Source of the DNA: Phaeoceros laevis
Lineage: Eukaryota; Anthocerotophyta; Anthocerotopsida; Notothyladales
Length of the DNA stretch: 21,219 bases
Assembly (NCBI GenBank): GCA_049999765.1
Contig: JBNGIQ010006522.1
Span: forward strand, 1-21,219
Direction: 5' to 3'
The translations under genes were made by a program, and so were the position numbers. Under the pieces are notes generated by a model, which saw nothing but the letters and a program-made list of their open reading frames with translations, made no database searches and was not told where the DNA came from. Below, one piece after another: positions 11,460 through 20,500 of this stretch (positions within the stretch are counted from its first letter, which is position 1; the number at the start of each line of letters is the position of its first letter).

Positions 11460-11782
11460 TGTTGCTGCTGCTGCTGCTGCTGCTGTTGTTGCGCCTGCAC
11501 CTGCTGCTGTTGCTGTTGTTGCTGCTGGTATTGAGCTTGAGCTTGCACGATGGCAGCCTCCTGAGCGGCCTTGGCCGTTGCCCAAGCCTTCGCCTTGGCC
11601 GCCCAGTCCTCCATACCATTGCCGACTGCGGCTTGCGGCTGCTGGTGGTCTGTGACCCCCATCCCCCAATTGCTTGCTACACCGGGCATCCAATTCTTGC
11701 TCGTAGTCAAGGGGTCACCGGGCCAATGCCGGGCGCCCCGCAAATCGTCCACCACCGCCGGACCAGGATCCTGCAGCGACAT
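7281..11782 (-). CDS. Gln-rich, Arg/Ser-rich nuclear protein, PNISR-like
   Basis: Seven exons: 11782-10810, 10323-9872, 9772-9551, 9402-9205, 9028-8954, 8739-8670 and 8497-7281. All introns are GT-AG and the frame is continuous (3207 nt), giving 1068 aa. The N-terminus has a DWAAKAKAWATAKAAQEA helix and then glutamine tracts (Q9 at about 86-94, Q22 at about 98-119). Pro/Gln/His/Tyr low-complexity sequence follows to about 545. The conserved core is VPSWLREELIKKKAA (about 552-566), an acidic linker, and a helical EIKRILTEILLKVTQDIFDEIAQEV segment (about 629-653). The last 405 residues are charged and end in an RS-like tail (SRDRQRDGRER, RRRRRRSSSTGSRGRSRS). This order (a D-W-A-A-type motif, a P-[SA]-W-[LI]-R-E motif, a C-terminal RS domain) matches my memory of PNISR/SFRS18-type splicing-associated proteins. 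The assignment is moderate; the gene model is strong. It is probably nuclear-speckle associated (inference). Confidence 0.75.
11426..11527 (-). repeat. CAG/CAA repeat encoding polyglutamine
   Basis: On the coding (minus) strand, 11491-11426 is 22 consecutive Gln codons. It includes a pure run of 10 CAG and a pure run of 7 CAG, separated and flanked by CAA interruptions. 11527-11501 is a further 9 Gln codons of mixed CAG/CAA. The two are joined by Val-Gln-Ala. It lies in exon 1 of the PNISR-like gene. Trinucleotide runs of this kind are typically length-polymorphic. The opposite strand reads as a meaningless poly-leucine frame. Confidence 0.9.
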
Positions 11783-11811
11783 GCTGCTACTGCATTGAGA
11801 GCCGTAGCCAT
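11707..11811 (-). promoter_or_regulatory. Upstream ORF overlapping the PNISR-like start codon
   Basis: An ATG at 11811-11809, in a strong context (GCCATGG), opens a 34-codon frame. It runs past the main start codon (11782, context AGCATGT) in a different frame and ends at TGA 11709-11707. If the transcript starts upstream of 11811, scanning ribosomes meet this ATG first. This could lower translation of the main frame. A transcription start between 11811 and 11782 would remove it. Confidence 0.5.
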
Positions 11812-12314
11812 GGCCGGCTCCTCACACTGCACAAAGAAGCAAAGCTCCTCGAATAAGAAATTCTTCCCGCTTCACTCCCCGAAACTGCCACCGTCCCGTT
11901 CCCTCAACCTCTACATGATTATGTTTATTGCCAAAACCCCTCATAAGCGTATCACCTTTTGTATGTATTGAGATCGACTGCCAATTTACAGTTACCAACT
12001 TACCAATGCCAATTCGGCTGCTTGGGACTGGTTACTTCTAGCTCAGCTTAGTATAGGCTGTATAGCGAAAAATCCGTTCATACGAACTTACGAAGCCCAC
12101 ACACAATTAGGGCCGATATGGCATGATTACCGGTAGCTAGCTGGAGTCTGCAGACTGCTGGCAGGTTTGTCAGTTTCTAGGTTAGCGAGACACGCGGCAA
12201 TATTTAGCGAAAATGTCTAGCAGTGAGGTCATCAGATGCTGATTCATGTTGAGATGCTCATGCTTTTGTACAACCAAGCGGAGGTACGGATTGTGTCTTG
12301 GAGAGAGAAGGAAG
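11783..12314. other. Divergent intergenic region between the PNISR-like gene and NAT copy 1
   Basis: This holds the 5' leader and promoter of the minus-strand PNISR-like gene and, in its right part, the promoter of NAT copy 1. It is visibly more AT-rich than the NAT coding region. A gtatag-type AT stretch occurs near 12052-12065. The left edge of the NAT duplication unit is near 12248. No coding signal is seen. Confidence 0.5.
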
Positions 12315-13930
12315 ATGGAGCATGTGTGCTCGAAGGTGGCTGGCTACCTGAAGCGCATCAATTACCAGGGCTCCAAGGAGCCCACGGCGGAGACCCTGCG
12401 CGAGTTGCATCGCGCGCACATGCTGGCGGTGCCATTCGAGAATCTGGACTTTCATCTAGGCCGCGAGATAGTGCTGGAGGATCCGCACCTCTACACCAAG
12501 ATCGTGGAGCGGCGGCGCGGAGGCTTTTGCTACGAGTTGAACGGCGCCTTCGGGGCCCTGCTGCGGGCTATGGGGTTCAGCGTCCAGAATCTGGCGGCGG
12601 GAGTGTGGCAACCGGCCGCGGACGTCTTCGGGCCGCCCTTCGATCACGTGTTGCTGCTGGTGGAGGTCCCGGTCCCGGTCTCGGAGCATGCGCAGCAGGA
12701 AGGAAACAAGGAGCTGTGGCTGGCGGACGTAGGGTTCGGTAAGGGTTTCCGGGAGCCTTTGCGCCTGGAGGAGGCGGGGGAGCAGGTGCAGGCATTCGGC
12801 AAGTACCGGATTGTCTTATCGGCAGCAGGAGAGGATGGTGGTGAGAGCCGGGTGCTGGAAGCGCGCCACTCCGGGGACCGCGAGTGGCAGCCGCAGTATA
12901 GGTTTAGCTTGCACCCCTATGAGTACTCGGATTTGGAGGACATGTGCCGGAAGCAGCAGACCTTCCCGGATTCTACTGCCACCCAGAAGAGGTTGTGCTC
13001 CATTGCAGCACCCGACGGGCGGGTCACGCTCAGCGGCAACAAACTGATCACGAGCACAGGAGAAGGGCCGCGTGATAGCCGCAACCAGAGGCAGATTGCA
13101 GAAGCAGATATGGCCACAGTCCTGCGGGAACAGTTTGGCATTGTGTTGTGACCTCGGGTGGACTGGCGCGGACGCTTTAGATTTTCCTGGAAGTCGGTAG
13201 ACAGCGTCGAGGACACAGCCTGATGGTATCTGGTTTCACTGCTCGCATCTCTGGACAGGGAGACTGTGATCCTTCCTCGCTGTGCAAGCGCCGACTTTGT
13301 TCCTCTTGGGCAGGCTAAGTGATGCCTGTAAAGGAACTGCGTGCAACGACAGGTCCCCCTCTCAGAATGAGTACCAGTGGGTTTGATTGCACTCGGCTCA
13401 GATGAACATGGACAATTCGGTTTCAGTTGCTGTGGAGGCGGCATCTTCACCTGGTAGCTGCCCGAGCCTTGGAGACTAACGCCTGCATAGTGCACATGTC
13501 ACTGGCAAACTTTCAGGCTGCGATAGGTCACAAAGCCTGAGGTGGCCTTGTCCGTCAGGGCCTAGTCTAGATTCGGTTCCGAATCTGCAAGGATGAGCGT
13601 AGGGAATGTCAGTTGCCAAAAAACGTGAGGAAGCGGAGCCATGGCAGTATCTCAGGTAGTATCGACTCGTCACCACACCTCTCATTTGCTGACCAGGTCG
13701 CTCCTGAGCCAAAGAGAAGGAAGCGAACAGGAGCAAAGAGACGGACGCAAGGTCAAGGTTGATATGAGCCAAGAGGTTTGATTAACGTTGGTTAACAACA
13801 TGATGAGAAGCAGTTCCCCAGTGCCAGAGGAAACATCCAAGTGCGGCGGAAACATCCCTGTTAGGAGGCAGTCAGTCATTCATCTAAAATTGCGGCAATG
13901 CGTTTCACTCGGCCTGTCTGGTGTCTCCAG
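12248..13930 (+). repeat. Unit 1 of NAT segmental tandem duplication
   Basis: The unit runs from tgttgagat...gctcatgcttttgta, through NAT copy 1 and about 780 bp of noncoding 3' sequence, to gtgtctccag at 13921-13930. Matching blocks in unit 2 include the gaactgcgtgcaacgacagg box (about 13336 and about 15124), gacaattcggtttcagttgct (about 13411 and about 15200), and aaattgcggcaatg close to the end. The 3' spacer has diverged clearly more than the coding part and carries small indels. Boundaries are accurate to perhaps 20 bp. Spacer ORFs are not conserved between units, so the spacer is most likely noncoding. Confidence 0.8.
12315..13151 (+). CDS. Arylamine N-acetyltransferase, bacterial type, copy 1
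   Basis: Predicted cytosolic enzyme that moves an acetyl group from acetyl-CoA to aromatic amines or hydrazines by a ping-pong mechanism through an acetyl-cysteine. Single exon, 278 aa, the usual bacterial NAT length (about 275-285). The triad is visible: Cys72 in RRGGFCYELN, His111 in FDHVLLLV and Asp138 in WLADVGFG. The N-terminal helical bundle has LHRAHMLAVPFENLDFHLGR, and the protein ends with REQFGIVL, like bacterial NATs and without a eukaryotic extension. His111 and Asp138 are 27 residues apart; in Salmonella NAT (Cys69, His107, Asp122) they are 15 apart, so there is a loop insert of about 12. An in-frame ATG at 12246 was rejected because copy 2 has a stop in the matching leader. The gene is GC-rich and intronless, unlike its neighbours, which suggests horizontal origin. 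Confidence 0.93.
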   Translation: MEHVCSKVAGYLKRINYQGSKEPTAETLRELHRAHMLAVPFENLDFHLGREIVLEDPHLYTKIVERRRGGFCYELNGAFGALLRAMGFSVQNLAAGVWQPAADVFGPPFDHVLLLVEVPVPVSEHAQQEGNKELWLADVGFGKGFREPLRLEEAGEQVQAFGKYRIVLSAAGEDGGESRVLEARHSGDREWQPQYRFSLHPYEYSDLEDMCRKQQTFPDSTATQKRLCSIAAPDGRVTLSGNKLITSTGEGPRDSRNQRQIAEADMATVLREQFGIVL

Positions 13931-13971
13931 CTGTTGAGATGCTGATACCTGTTGAGATACTGGTGATTCCT

Positions 13972-15710
13972 GTTGAGATACTTCGATAGCTCATGCTTTT
14001 GTAGAACCTAGCAGGCCAGTAAGCCAGTATCTGGAGAGGGAGAAGGGAAGATGGAGCATGTGTGCCCGAAGGTGGCTGGCTACCTGGAGCGCATCAGCTA
14101 CCAGGGCTCCAAAGAGCCCACGGCGGAGACCCTGCGCGGCTTGCATCGCGCGCACATGCTGGCTGTGCCGTTCGAAAACCTGGACATTCATCTAGGCCGC
14201 GAGATAGTGCTGGAGTATCCGCGTCTGTACACCAAGATCGTGGAGCGGCGGCGCGGAGGCTTCTGCTACGAGTTGAACGGCCCCTTTGGGGCCCTGCTGC
14301 GGGCTTTGGGGTTCAGCGTCAAGAATCTGGCGGCGGGAGTGTGGCAACCGGCCGCGGACGTCTTCGGGCCGCCCTTCGATCACATGTTGCTGCTGGTGGA
14401 GGTCCCGGTCCCGGTCTCGGAGCATGCGCAGCAGGAGGAAAACAAGGAGCTGTGGCTGGCGGACGTAGGGTTCGGTAAGGGTTTCCGGGAGCCTTTGCGC
14501 CTGGAGGAGGCGGGGGAGCAGGTGCAGGCATTCGGCAAGTACCGGATTGTCTCATCGGCAGCAGGAGAGTATGGTGGTGAGAGCCGGGTGCTGGAAGCGC
14601 GCCACACCGGGGACCGCGAGTGGCAGCCGCAGTATAGGTTTAGCTTGCACCCCTGTGAGTACTCGGATTTCGAGGACATGTGCCGATATCACCAGACCTC
14701 CCCGGAGTCTATTTTCACCCAGAAGAGGATGTGCTCCATTGCAACACCTGACGGGCGGGTCACGCTCAGCGGCAACAAACTGATCACGAGCACAGGAGAA
14801 GGGCCGCGCGACAGCCGCAACCAGAGGCAGATTGCAGAAGCAGATATGGCCGCAGTCCTGCGGGAACAGTTTGGCATTGTGTTGTGACTTCGGATGGACT
14901 GGCGCGGACACTTCAGGACCTCTTGGAAGTCTCTTCTGTAACGTGACGATGCAATTCGCAGGTTGCAAAAGTAGACATCGCCGAGAACACAGCCTGATAT
15001 TGTCGCACCTCTGGAGAGGTTGAATTCCGGCCTCGCTGTGCAGGCGCCGGGCTTCGTTCCTGCGTTTCCCTAAAGCATGCGCTCGGAAACGGCCTTGATG
15101 AGGCTAAATGATACCTGTAAAAGAACTGCGTGCAACGACAGGTCCGCCTCTCAGAATGAGTGCCAGGGGTTTTGGTTGCACTCAGCTCATATGAGCATGG
15201 ACAATTCGGTTTCAGTTGCTGCGGAGGCAGCATTTCACCTGGTAGCTGCTCCAGCCTTGGAGGCTAACGATTGCATAGTTCACATGTCATTGGCAAACTT
15301 TCAGGCTATAATAGGTGACGTGGCTTATAAAAAACAGGACATACGACTTCAGCGTTTTCCCAGCCTGAGGTGGCCCGGTCCATCAGGGCCTCGCCCAGAT
15401 TCAGGTCCCCGAATCTGCAAGGATGAGAGCAGCGTCAGTTGCCAAAAAAAGTGAGGAAGCTGAGCCATGGAAGTAGCTCAGGTGGTATCCACTCGTCACC
15501 ACACTCTTTGCAGACCAGAGCCAAAGACAAGGAAGCAACGAGCAGGTCAAGGTTGATTTGATTTGGCCGAGAGGTTTGGTTAACCCAGGTTTACAACATG
15601 CCTCCTGAGAAGCTGTTTCCCAGTGCCAAAGGAAACATCCCAGCGCGGCAGTCAGTCCGATCACAAAATTGCGGCAATGAGTGCCATTCGGCCATCCCTG
15701 GTGTCTCCAG
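13972..15710 (+). repeat. Unit 2 of NAT segmental tandem duplication
   Basis: This second copy of the NAT unit ends with the same gtgtctccag (15701-15710) as unit 1. At the junction, the 10-mer ctgttgagat occurs three times (13931-13940, 13949-13958, 13970-13979). The related atgttgagat sits at the left edge of unit 1 (12246-12255), so recombination between short repeats could have made the duplication. A 125-codon ORF at 15077-15454 lies in the spacer but is not open in unit 1. Confidence 0.8.
14051..14887 (+). CDS. Arylamine N-acetyltransferase, bacterial type, copy 2
   Basis: Tandem paralogue of the NAT at 12315, also intronless and 278 aa. My hand comparison finds 26 amino-acid differences and no indel (about 91% identity). 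Cys72, His111 and Asp138 are kept in RRGGFCYELN, FDHMLLLV and WLADVGFG, so it is probably active. Six differences cluster at residues 213-222 (copy 1 KQQTFPDSTA, copy 2 YHQTSPESIF) in the C-terminal domain, which lines the acetyl-CoA and substrate cleft in NATs. This could alter substrate choice. By contrast, residues 131-167 are identical. The start codon is the first ATG after an in-frame TAG in the leader and has the same AAGATGGAGCATG context as copy 1. Its promoter must lie in the 3' spacer of unit 1 or near 13930-14050. Confidence 0.93.
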   Translation: MEHVCPKVAGYLERISYQGSKEPTAETLRGLHRAHMLAVPFENLDIHLGREIVLEYPRLYTKIVERRRGGFCYELNGPFGALLRALGFSVKNLAAGVWQPAADVFGPPFDHMLLLVEVPVPVSEHAQQEENKELWLADVGFGKGFREPLRLEEAGEQVQAFGKYRIVSSAAGEYGGESRVLEARHTGDREWQPQYRFSLHPCEYSDFEDMCRYHQTSPESIFTQKRMCSIATPDGRVTLSGNKLITSTGEGPRDSRNQRQIAEADMAAVLREQFGIVL

Positions 15711-15942
15711 CGAAGTACTGTCTGGCCATGACCGTCTTGGAGATGGAACTCCCAAAATCTTCTGGACAGTTGGGCAGGCAACTGGATAAGCAAAGAAGTA
15801 AGCATACTATAATGTTGTCTGCTTGAGGCAATTGCGGTTCTTTGGGCAACTCTGGTTCCTTCCGGAGGTTAAGCAATGAGCACACAAACTGTCGCTTAAA
15901 ACCTCGGTCTTGCCCTAGTCTCATAATTTCACAGAACTCGAG
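15711..15942. other. Short intergenic gap
   Basis: Single-copy sequence after the right end of NAT unit 2 and before the stop of the minus-strand zinc-finger gene. It should contain that gene's 3' UTR. A tandem-like ggcaattgcggttctttgggcaactctggttcc stretch lies near 15827-15860 (split here by small variations). No gene is seen. Confidence 0.4.
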
Positions 15943-17125
15943 TCACTCATCCCCGTGACCAGCTGGTTTAGTTTCTGAAAGGTCAGGAGATTGCAAGGAT
16001 CCTTCCTTCACGCCCTCAATGTAGAGACGGGGAAACTGTTCAGCGAGCTCGTAACCAAGATCTTCGCTCGTGGCTGCTCCGCAAACTCTCGATTCTACAT
16101 GTTGGATGAGGGCAGACAGCACTGAACAGCACAGAAGAGCACAGATCAGTGCCCGGTCGCCGCTACCGATGATGACACAAACAGGCCTAGAAGTCAGGAA
16201 AAACGGATGCAGAAGTAGGCACAAGGCTGGAGCGAGGGACATTACAGACGCAAACGATTCCACATTTCCTGCAGCGGTACTCCTGGGACTCGTGAGCAGC
16301 AGAGTTGAGGTGCTGATTCAAGGCCAGGAGCGTCGAGAATGCGCCGCTGCAAATGCAGCACCTGTACCCCCACCCGTCGTGGGCCGCCTCGGTGGCCGCG
16401 TAAGTAGCCTCTAAGAGCAAGTCCTCCTCTCTGAAAGGTGTCAACATCAAACAGCTCGTCACTGCGGACCTCACAACCTTGCTAGCAATTCGAGAGTATA
16501 CCGGAAATTTCTGTGGCACTGGAGCTTGCCTGTCTGCTATCTGCTCCGCGCCAATCCGCGGAACTGTGAGCAGGTTGACATTTCTGGTCCTAGCCTCCCA
16601 TTCCTTCACTCCGTTCACAATCTGCTGCCGCGAAATGTCGACGCATGCTCGGGACTCGATCTGAACCGAAATTAGCAAGACATCATCTAAAGTCCTCCTC
16701 ACAATTGAAGCTTGAAATTGTCTCTCAAAAAGAAAACGATCTGCTTGATCAATTGCAAACACCTCCGGGCCACAAAGGATTGACTCTTGAGCGATTCCAG
16801 AAGCCGCAAATTTCGACGAGCTCAGAAACAGCAAAAATACCAACTGCAATAGTGCTCAATTCGCAAAGGGGCCGTGGAAACTGACATGCTGAGTACAAGC
16901 TGAGGCTGACTTGAATCCTCGAGAGCACTTAGGGCACTTTATGTTCTTGGCGTCGTGCGCACCCGATTTGAGGTGGTTCTCCAGCGAACTTGGGGACTTG
17001 AAGCTTCGGAAACAGACGGGACACTGGTGAGGAAGCATATGCGCCAAATCCGGAGGCAGCACTTGGCAGCCGGCCAGGGACGCGTCGTCCCAGGCCGGGC
17101 ATGGGCATTCCCACCCAGAGGCCAT
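15943..17125 (-). CDS. C2H2 zinc-finger protein with two finger pairs; exon 1-2 junction uncertain
   Basis: Model: exons 17125-16886, 16843-16246 and 16121-15943, giving 338 aa. There are four fingers with C-X2-C-X12-H spacing. F1 starts CPVC (35-38) and ends HLKSGAH. F2 starts CPKC (64-67). F3 is CCICSGAF...QHLNSAAH. F4, CRKC...LIQHVESRVC, is split by the second intron, and its C-X2-C-X12-H spacing appears only when that intron (gtaatg...ttcag) is removed. This confirms the junction. The junction between exons 1 and 2 is doubtful: an in-frame TGA at 16858-16856 must be removed, and the best pair (gtcagt...ttgcag) is only 42 nt. Splicing there costs F2 its second His; the unspliced frame completes it as HVSFH and then stops. 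It is a probable nucleic-acid-binding protein. The region between the finger pairs has no recognised domain. Confidence 0.65.
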
Positions 17126-17167
17126 CTCTCCGAGAAGGCCGCCTCACCTCACCCAAGCAAACTATCA

Positions 17168-17224
17168 GCAATTGAAGGAAGTTCGCAATTGAAGGAAGTT
17201 CGCAATTGAAGGAAGTTCGCAATT
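17168..17224. repeat. 17-bp tandem repeat, 3.35 copies
   Basis: The unit gcaattgaaggaagttc occurs at 17168-17184, 17185-17201 and 17202-17218 without mismatches, followed by a partial gcaatt at 17219-17224. It begins 43 bp upstream of the zinc-finger start codon (17125, -), in its presumed promoter or 5' leader. The inner gaaggaagttc resembles an ETS-like or GGAA purine core, but I would not infer a factor from that. Confidence 0.95.
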
Positions 17225-17505
17225 GGCAGGCTGACAAGAAGGCCTCCTGGCATGAGCCGTATTGACGTTAGCGGCGTAATCGGCCAGACATAGGTTTTCC
17301 TCAGAGTGTCAGTTCTACTGCTCTACAATAGGTTACCAGGTAGCTACATAATAAATATCAAATATCCGTCGAGTTGTGACGCTGGTCCTTTCGTTACGGA
17401 TGCTTGGAGATGCAGACGCCAGCGCTTGCATGGTACCACTCACATAGGATGCGCTACAAGGCTTACATTCTTCCGGGTCTCACGGGTGGCACTGTTGTCA
17501 GCTCT
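17225..17505. other. Intergenic region between NodGS-like stop and zinc-finger promoter
   Basis: It contains the 3' UTR of the minus-strand NodGS-like gene and the distal promoter of the minus-strand zinc-finger gene. An AT-rich stretch (ataataaatatcaaatat) lies near 17348-17365. No gene or structured element was seen. Confidence 0.4.
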
Positions 17506-20500
17506 CTAGTACAGATGGATAGTGTTGGCTTTGATCCACGGTGACCTCGAGTAGGACTCTTCGTCAGCCTGAAGACAGATATTGAACCAGGTTAGCGGCC
17601 GCCCTCCACTAGGTCTCAACGTCCATACACTTCCGAACTGATGTGGCATGTACGAGGAGAAAGAGTTACCAAGCGGATAGCGCTGATTACAGAGACCAGA
17701 GGAACACCTAGAAGCTCTTTCAGGGCATCGTCCTCCTCTAGGGCTGCCACTGCTTCTGAAGGCTGTGTAGGCAGCCTCGCTACGGAGCCTTTTTCCAGCT
17801 CAGCGGGATTGACTTCTGGTGAAAAGCACACAGCAGAGAAGATGATGAGACACCAGAATAGCAGCAGCAGCAAGGTATGCACGAGGGATAGACACAGACC
17901 AGTTGGCAGGGGCAACTGCAGCTCCTTCCTCAACCCATCGATTCCTGCTGCCACGATTGCTGCAAGCCCCAGGTGAGGATTTGCACAACCATCAAAGCTC
18001 TTCAACTCTACGTTTGTCACAATTCCATCTGCGGCATCGGGAGAGCTGGCTGTTCTCAGAGATGCCTCTTTGTTGTCATGTCCCCATACTTTGAAAGCTC
18101 CACTCCAAGTATTAGGTCGAATCCGCAAATAGCTGTGGTATGCAACAGGAGTGCGCTAAGACAGTATCTTCTAAGTCAGATCTTGTCTCTCAACGACCAG
18201 GAATGCCAAACTGTAGAAGCCACGGAATGCTCACCTCAGGGGATGGGGGGTCGTGAACGCTAGAAGGGCAGGCAGGTGATCCAAAATGCCAGCCAAGAAG
18301 TGCTGTCCCAACTTTGACATTCCATACTCGCTGTCAATACCGGGAGTTCCCATGAAAACGTTCACACCGTCTCTCCACAAGCTAAGATGGACATGGCACC
18401 CGCTTCCGAGGGCATCAAGATCGAAGGGCAACCTGGGATATCACGAAGGTGCCAGTAAGTCAGTACCTACACATACAGAGTCTAGTAAAACTGCCACACT
18501 ACCACCTCCAGCACAAGGTATATTCTTACTTGGGCACAAAAGTCGCCAAATAATCGGAGGATGTGCAAGTACCAACAATGGCCTCCCGAGCAAGGAGCAG
18601 CTTGTCTGCCGCGGACAATCCAGGTTCATGTGCCAAACAGAACTCAAATTGGCCACCACCAGATTCGGCGTGGTACTGTAATCAGCCAAGGGGCCACAAC
18701 TGTGAGAATTGACAAATCCTGCTGATCACAACAGATTGACAAGCCAACCAGGGAAGTTGACCTACCTGCTCCACACCGATGTTGAGGGAGTCCAACGCGG
18801 CAAGCACCTTGGACAGGACAGCCGAAGATTGATTCAACGCATTGGTTGAACAGTAATTACCAGAGTCAACCCCACACCATTTTCTGTAGGAGGAGACACA
18901 TTCCGTCAAATGACACTACCCGATAAAAACCCACAAGCAGCAGGCTCTAGCGTTTATGCACAGTACCCATCTGTCTTGCGCAGAAGATAGAGCTCGATCT
19001 CAAACCCAGCTCGTAATGTCTGCAGAAGGAAGAACAGATAGGAGGTAAGAGAGATATAGACTCAGTCCATGAGAAAACCCAGACTCTTCTAACATTCCTC
19101 TAGGTACTTCAAGCCTCATCGGTATGTCCCTTTCACTTTTGTATGAAGACCTGTTACTACCCTCATGCTTATCAGATCACTCTCACCAAACCAAACTCTT
19201 TGTCCAAAAGATTGAGAAGGCGCCGTAGAGTACTTCGAGGACAATATTCCCAAGGACTGCCAGGTTTCACATGCATGTCACCAAGAACTATCCCATGTTC
19301 CTCCATCCTGCACACCGTTGACCCTTGGATTTGTTCTTTGCTTCTAATAGCAATTCAGAAAAGACTGTCCTCTTTCTTTGACAACAAAATGCAAGGGTGG
19401 AGAATACCATGGAACCCTGTTTTCCGTGGTTCTATCAGGGATCAGACGGATCTCTCCAACAGCAGTGAATCCGGAGTTCTTGGCAGGACCATCGGCACTA
19501 GATGACATGGCCATACAACACTTGGGCAGGGCAACGCCGTTTTCCACGACTACAGACTCATACCTTGCCCTGGGAATCACCTGCAGATGAAGATATAGGA
19601 CCAAGCTCCATCACTTAACATATGCTGTCATTAACAAGCAAGGACTATCGAACTAAGTCTATGTCACTTACTCTGCACCGCCTTAGACCGGCCCCGTCTG
19701 CCCAAAGTAATCGGAAGTACCCTACTTCCTCCTTCCAGGACTTCCCCAAAGCCACTTCACTGCCAACAACTGGCAAGGTCTGCGATGAATGGGTGAAGTT
19801 TGCAGCATCTTCGTCAAGCTTGTAAAAGCTTAAAGCATTCTTCTGAAGAATATTCGTTGCTGCAGCTACAGCTTCATCAACTGTCAAGTCTCCATCACTG
19901 TATGCCTCACAAAGCACTTGTGATAAGATCTGGCGTGTCCATTTTGCACCTGAAACACAACAAAGTCAAACTTCTTAGCAGGCAGTCTAACATTTCGACG
20001 TCTTGCTCCCCAAAAACAAACTCCTTTCTCCATCCCCGTTAATGTGGATGTTATAGTCAGCCCTCTCAAGAAACCTACCCAAAAAATAAGTCTCCGGAAA
20101 AGCGTATCCATCCGTGCTGAACATTACCTGCACAGATCCTCGGTTTTCTAACCAATCAAAATACAACAGCTGAAACCCTCCTAAAATGTGGTAGCAGGCG
20201 ATGGGCGAACTGAAACTGCGACCCTGCAATAAGAGACCTTTCAACTCGCTGTAGCATTGGAAGTGCTTAAGGCCATACCTTGTTCAGAGGAGCAAGCTCA
20301 AAGAGTTCAGATACTGCCGATTTCATGCCCCTAACACTCAGCTTAGGGATAGCAAGGCCGAAGTCCAGATAAACCTGCCTACATCAAGTGCTTGTCAACA
20401 CAGATGACATAAAAAGCTCACAACTACCGTCAAAACTGGCAGAGATGCCCGACCAGTATCTGGTAAAATGCACACCTGAGGATACACATGGCACAGGTAA

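Noticed and set aside
11021-11971. 316-codon + strand ORF rich in leucine
   Set aside because: It is the antisense of the Gln-rich exon: CAG/CAA read backwards gives poly-Leu. It has no other protein-like feature.
12246-12314. 23-residue N-terminal extension of NAT copy 1 from an in-frame ATG
   Set aside because: The matching leader of copy 2 has an in-frame TAG and the extension has no NAT similarity, so the ATG at 12315 is used.
13476-13879. Minus-strand ORFs in the spacer of NAT unit 1, including a signal-peptide-like start
   Set aside because: The matching positions in unit 2 do not keep the frame, so they are not conserved coding.
12236-14968. Several long ORFs overlapping the NAT genes in other frames and on the minus strand
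   Set aside because: GC-rich coding DNA gives long shadow frames. They show Pro/Arg-rich composition with no domain.
15077-15454. 125-codon + ORF in the spacer of NAT unit 2
   Set aside because: The homologous spacer in unit 1 is not open, and the sequence has no recognisable features.
17168-17224. Possible CRISPR-like or satellite array
   Set aside because: The copies are directly adjacent without spacers, and there are only three; it is a simple minisatellite.
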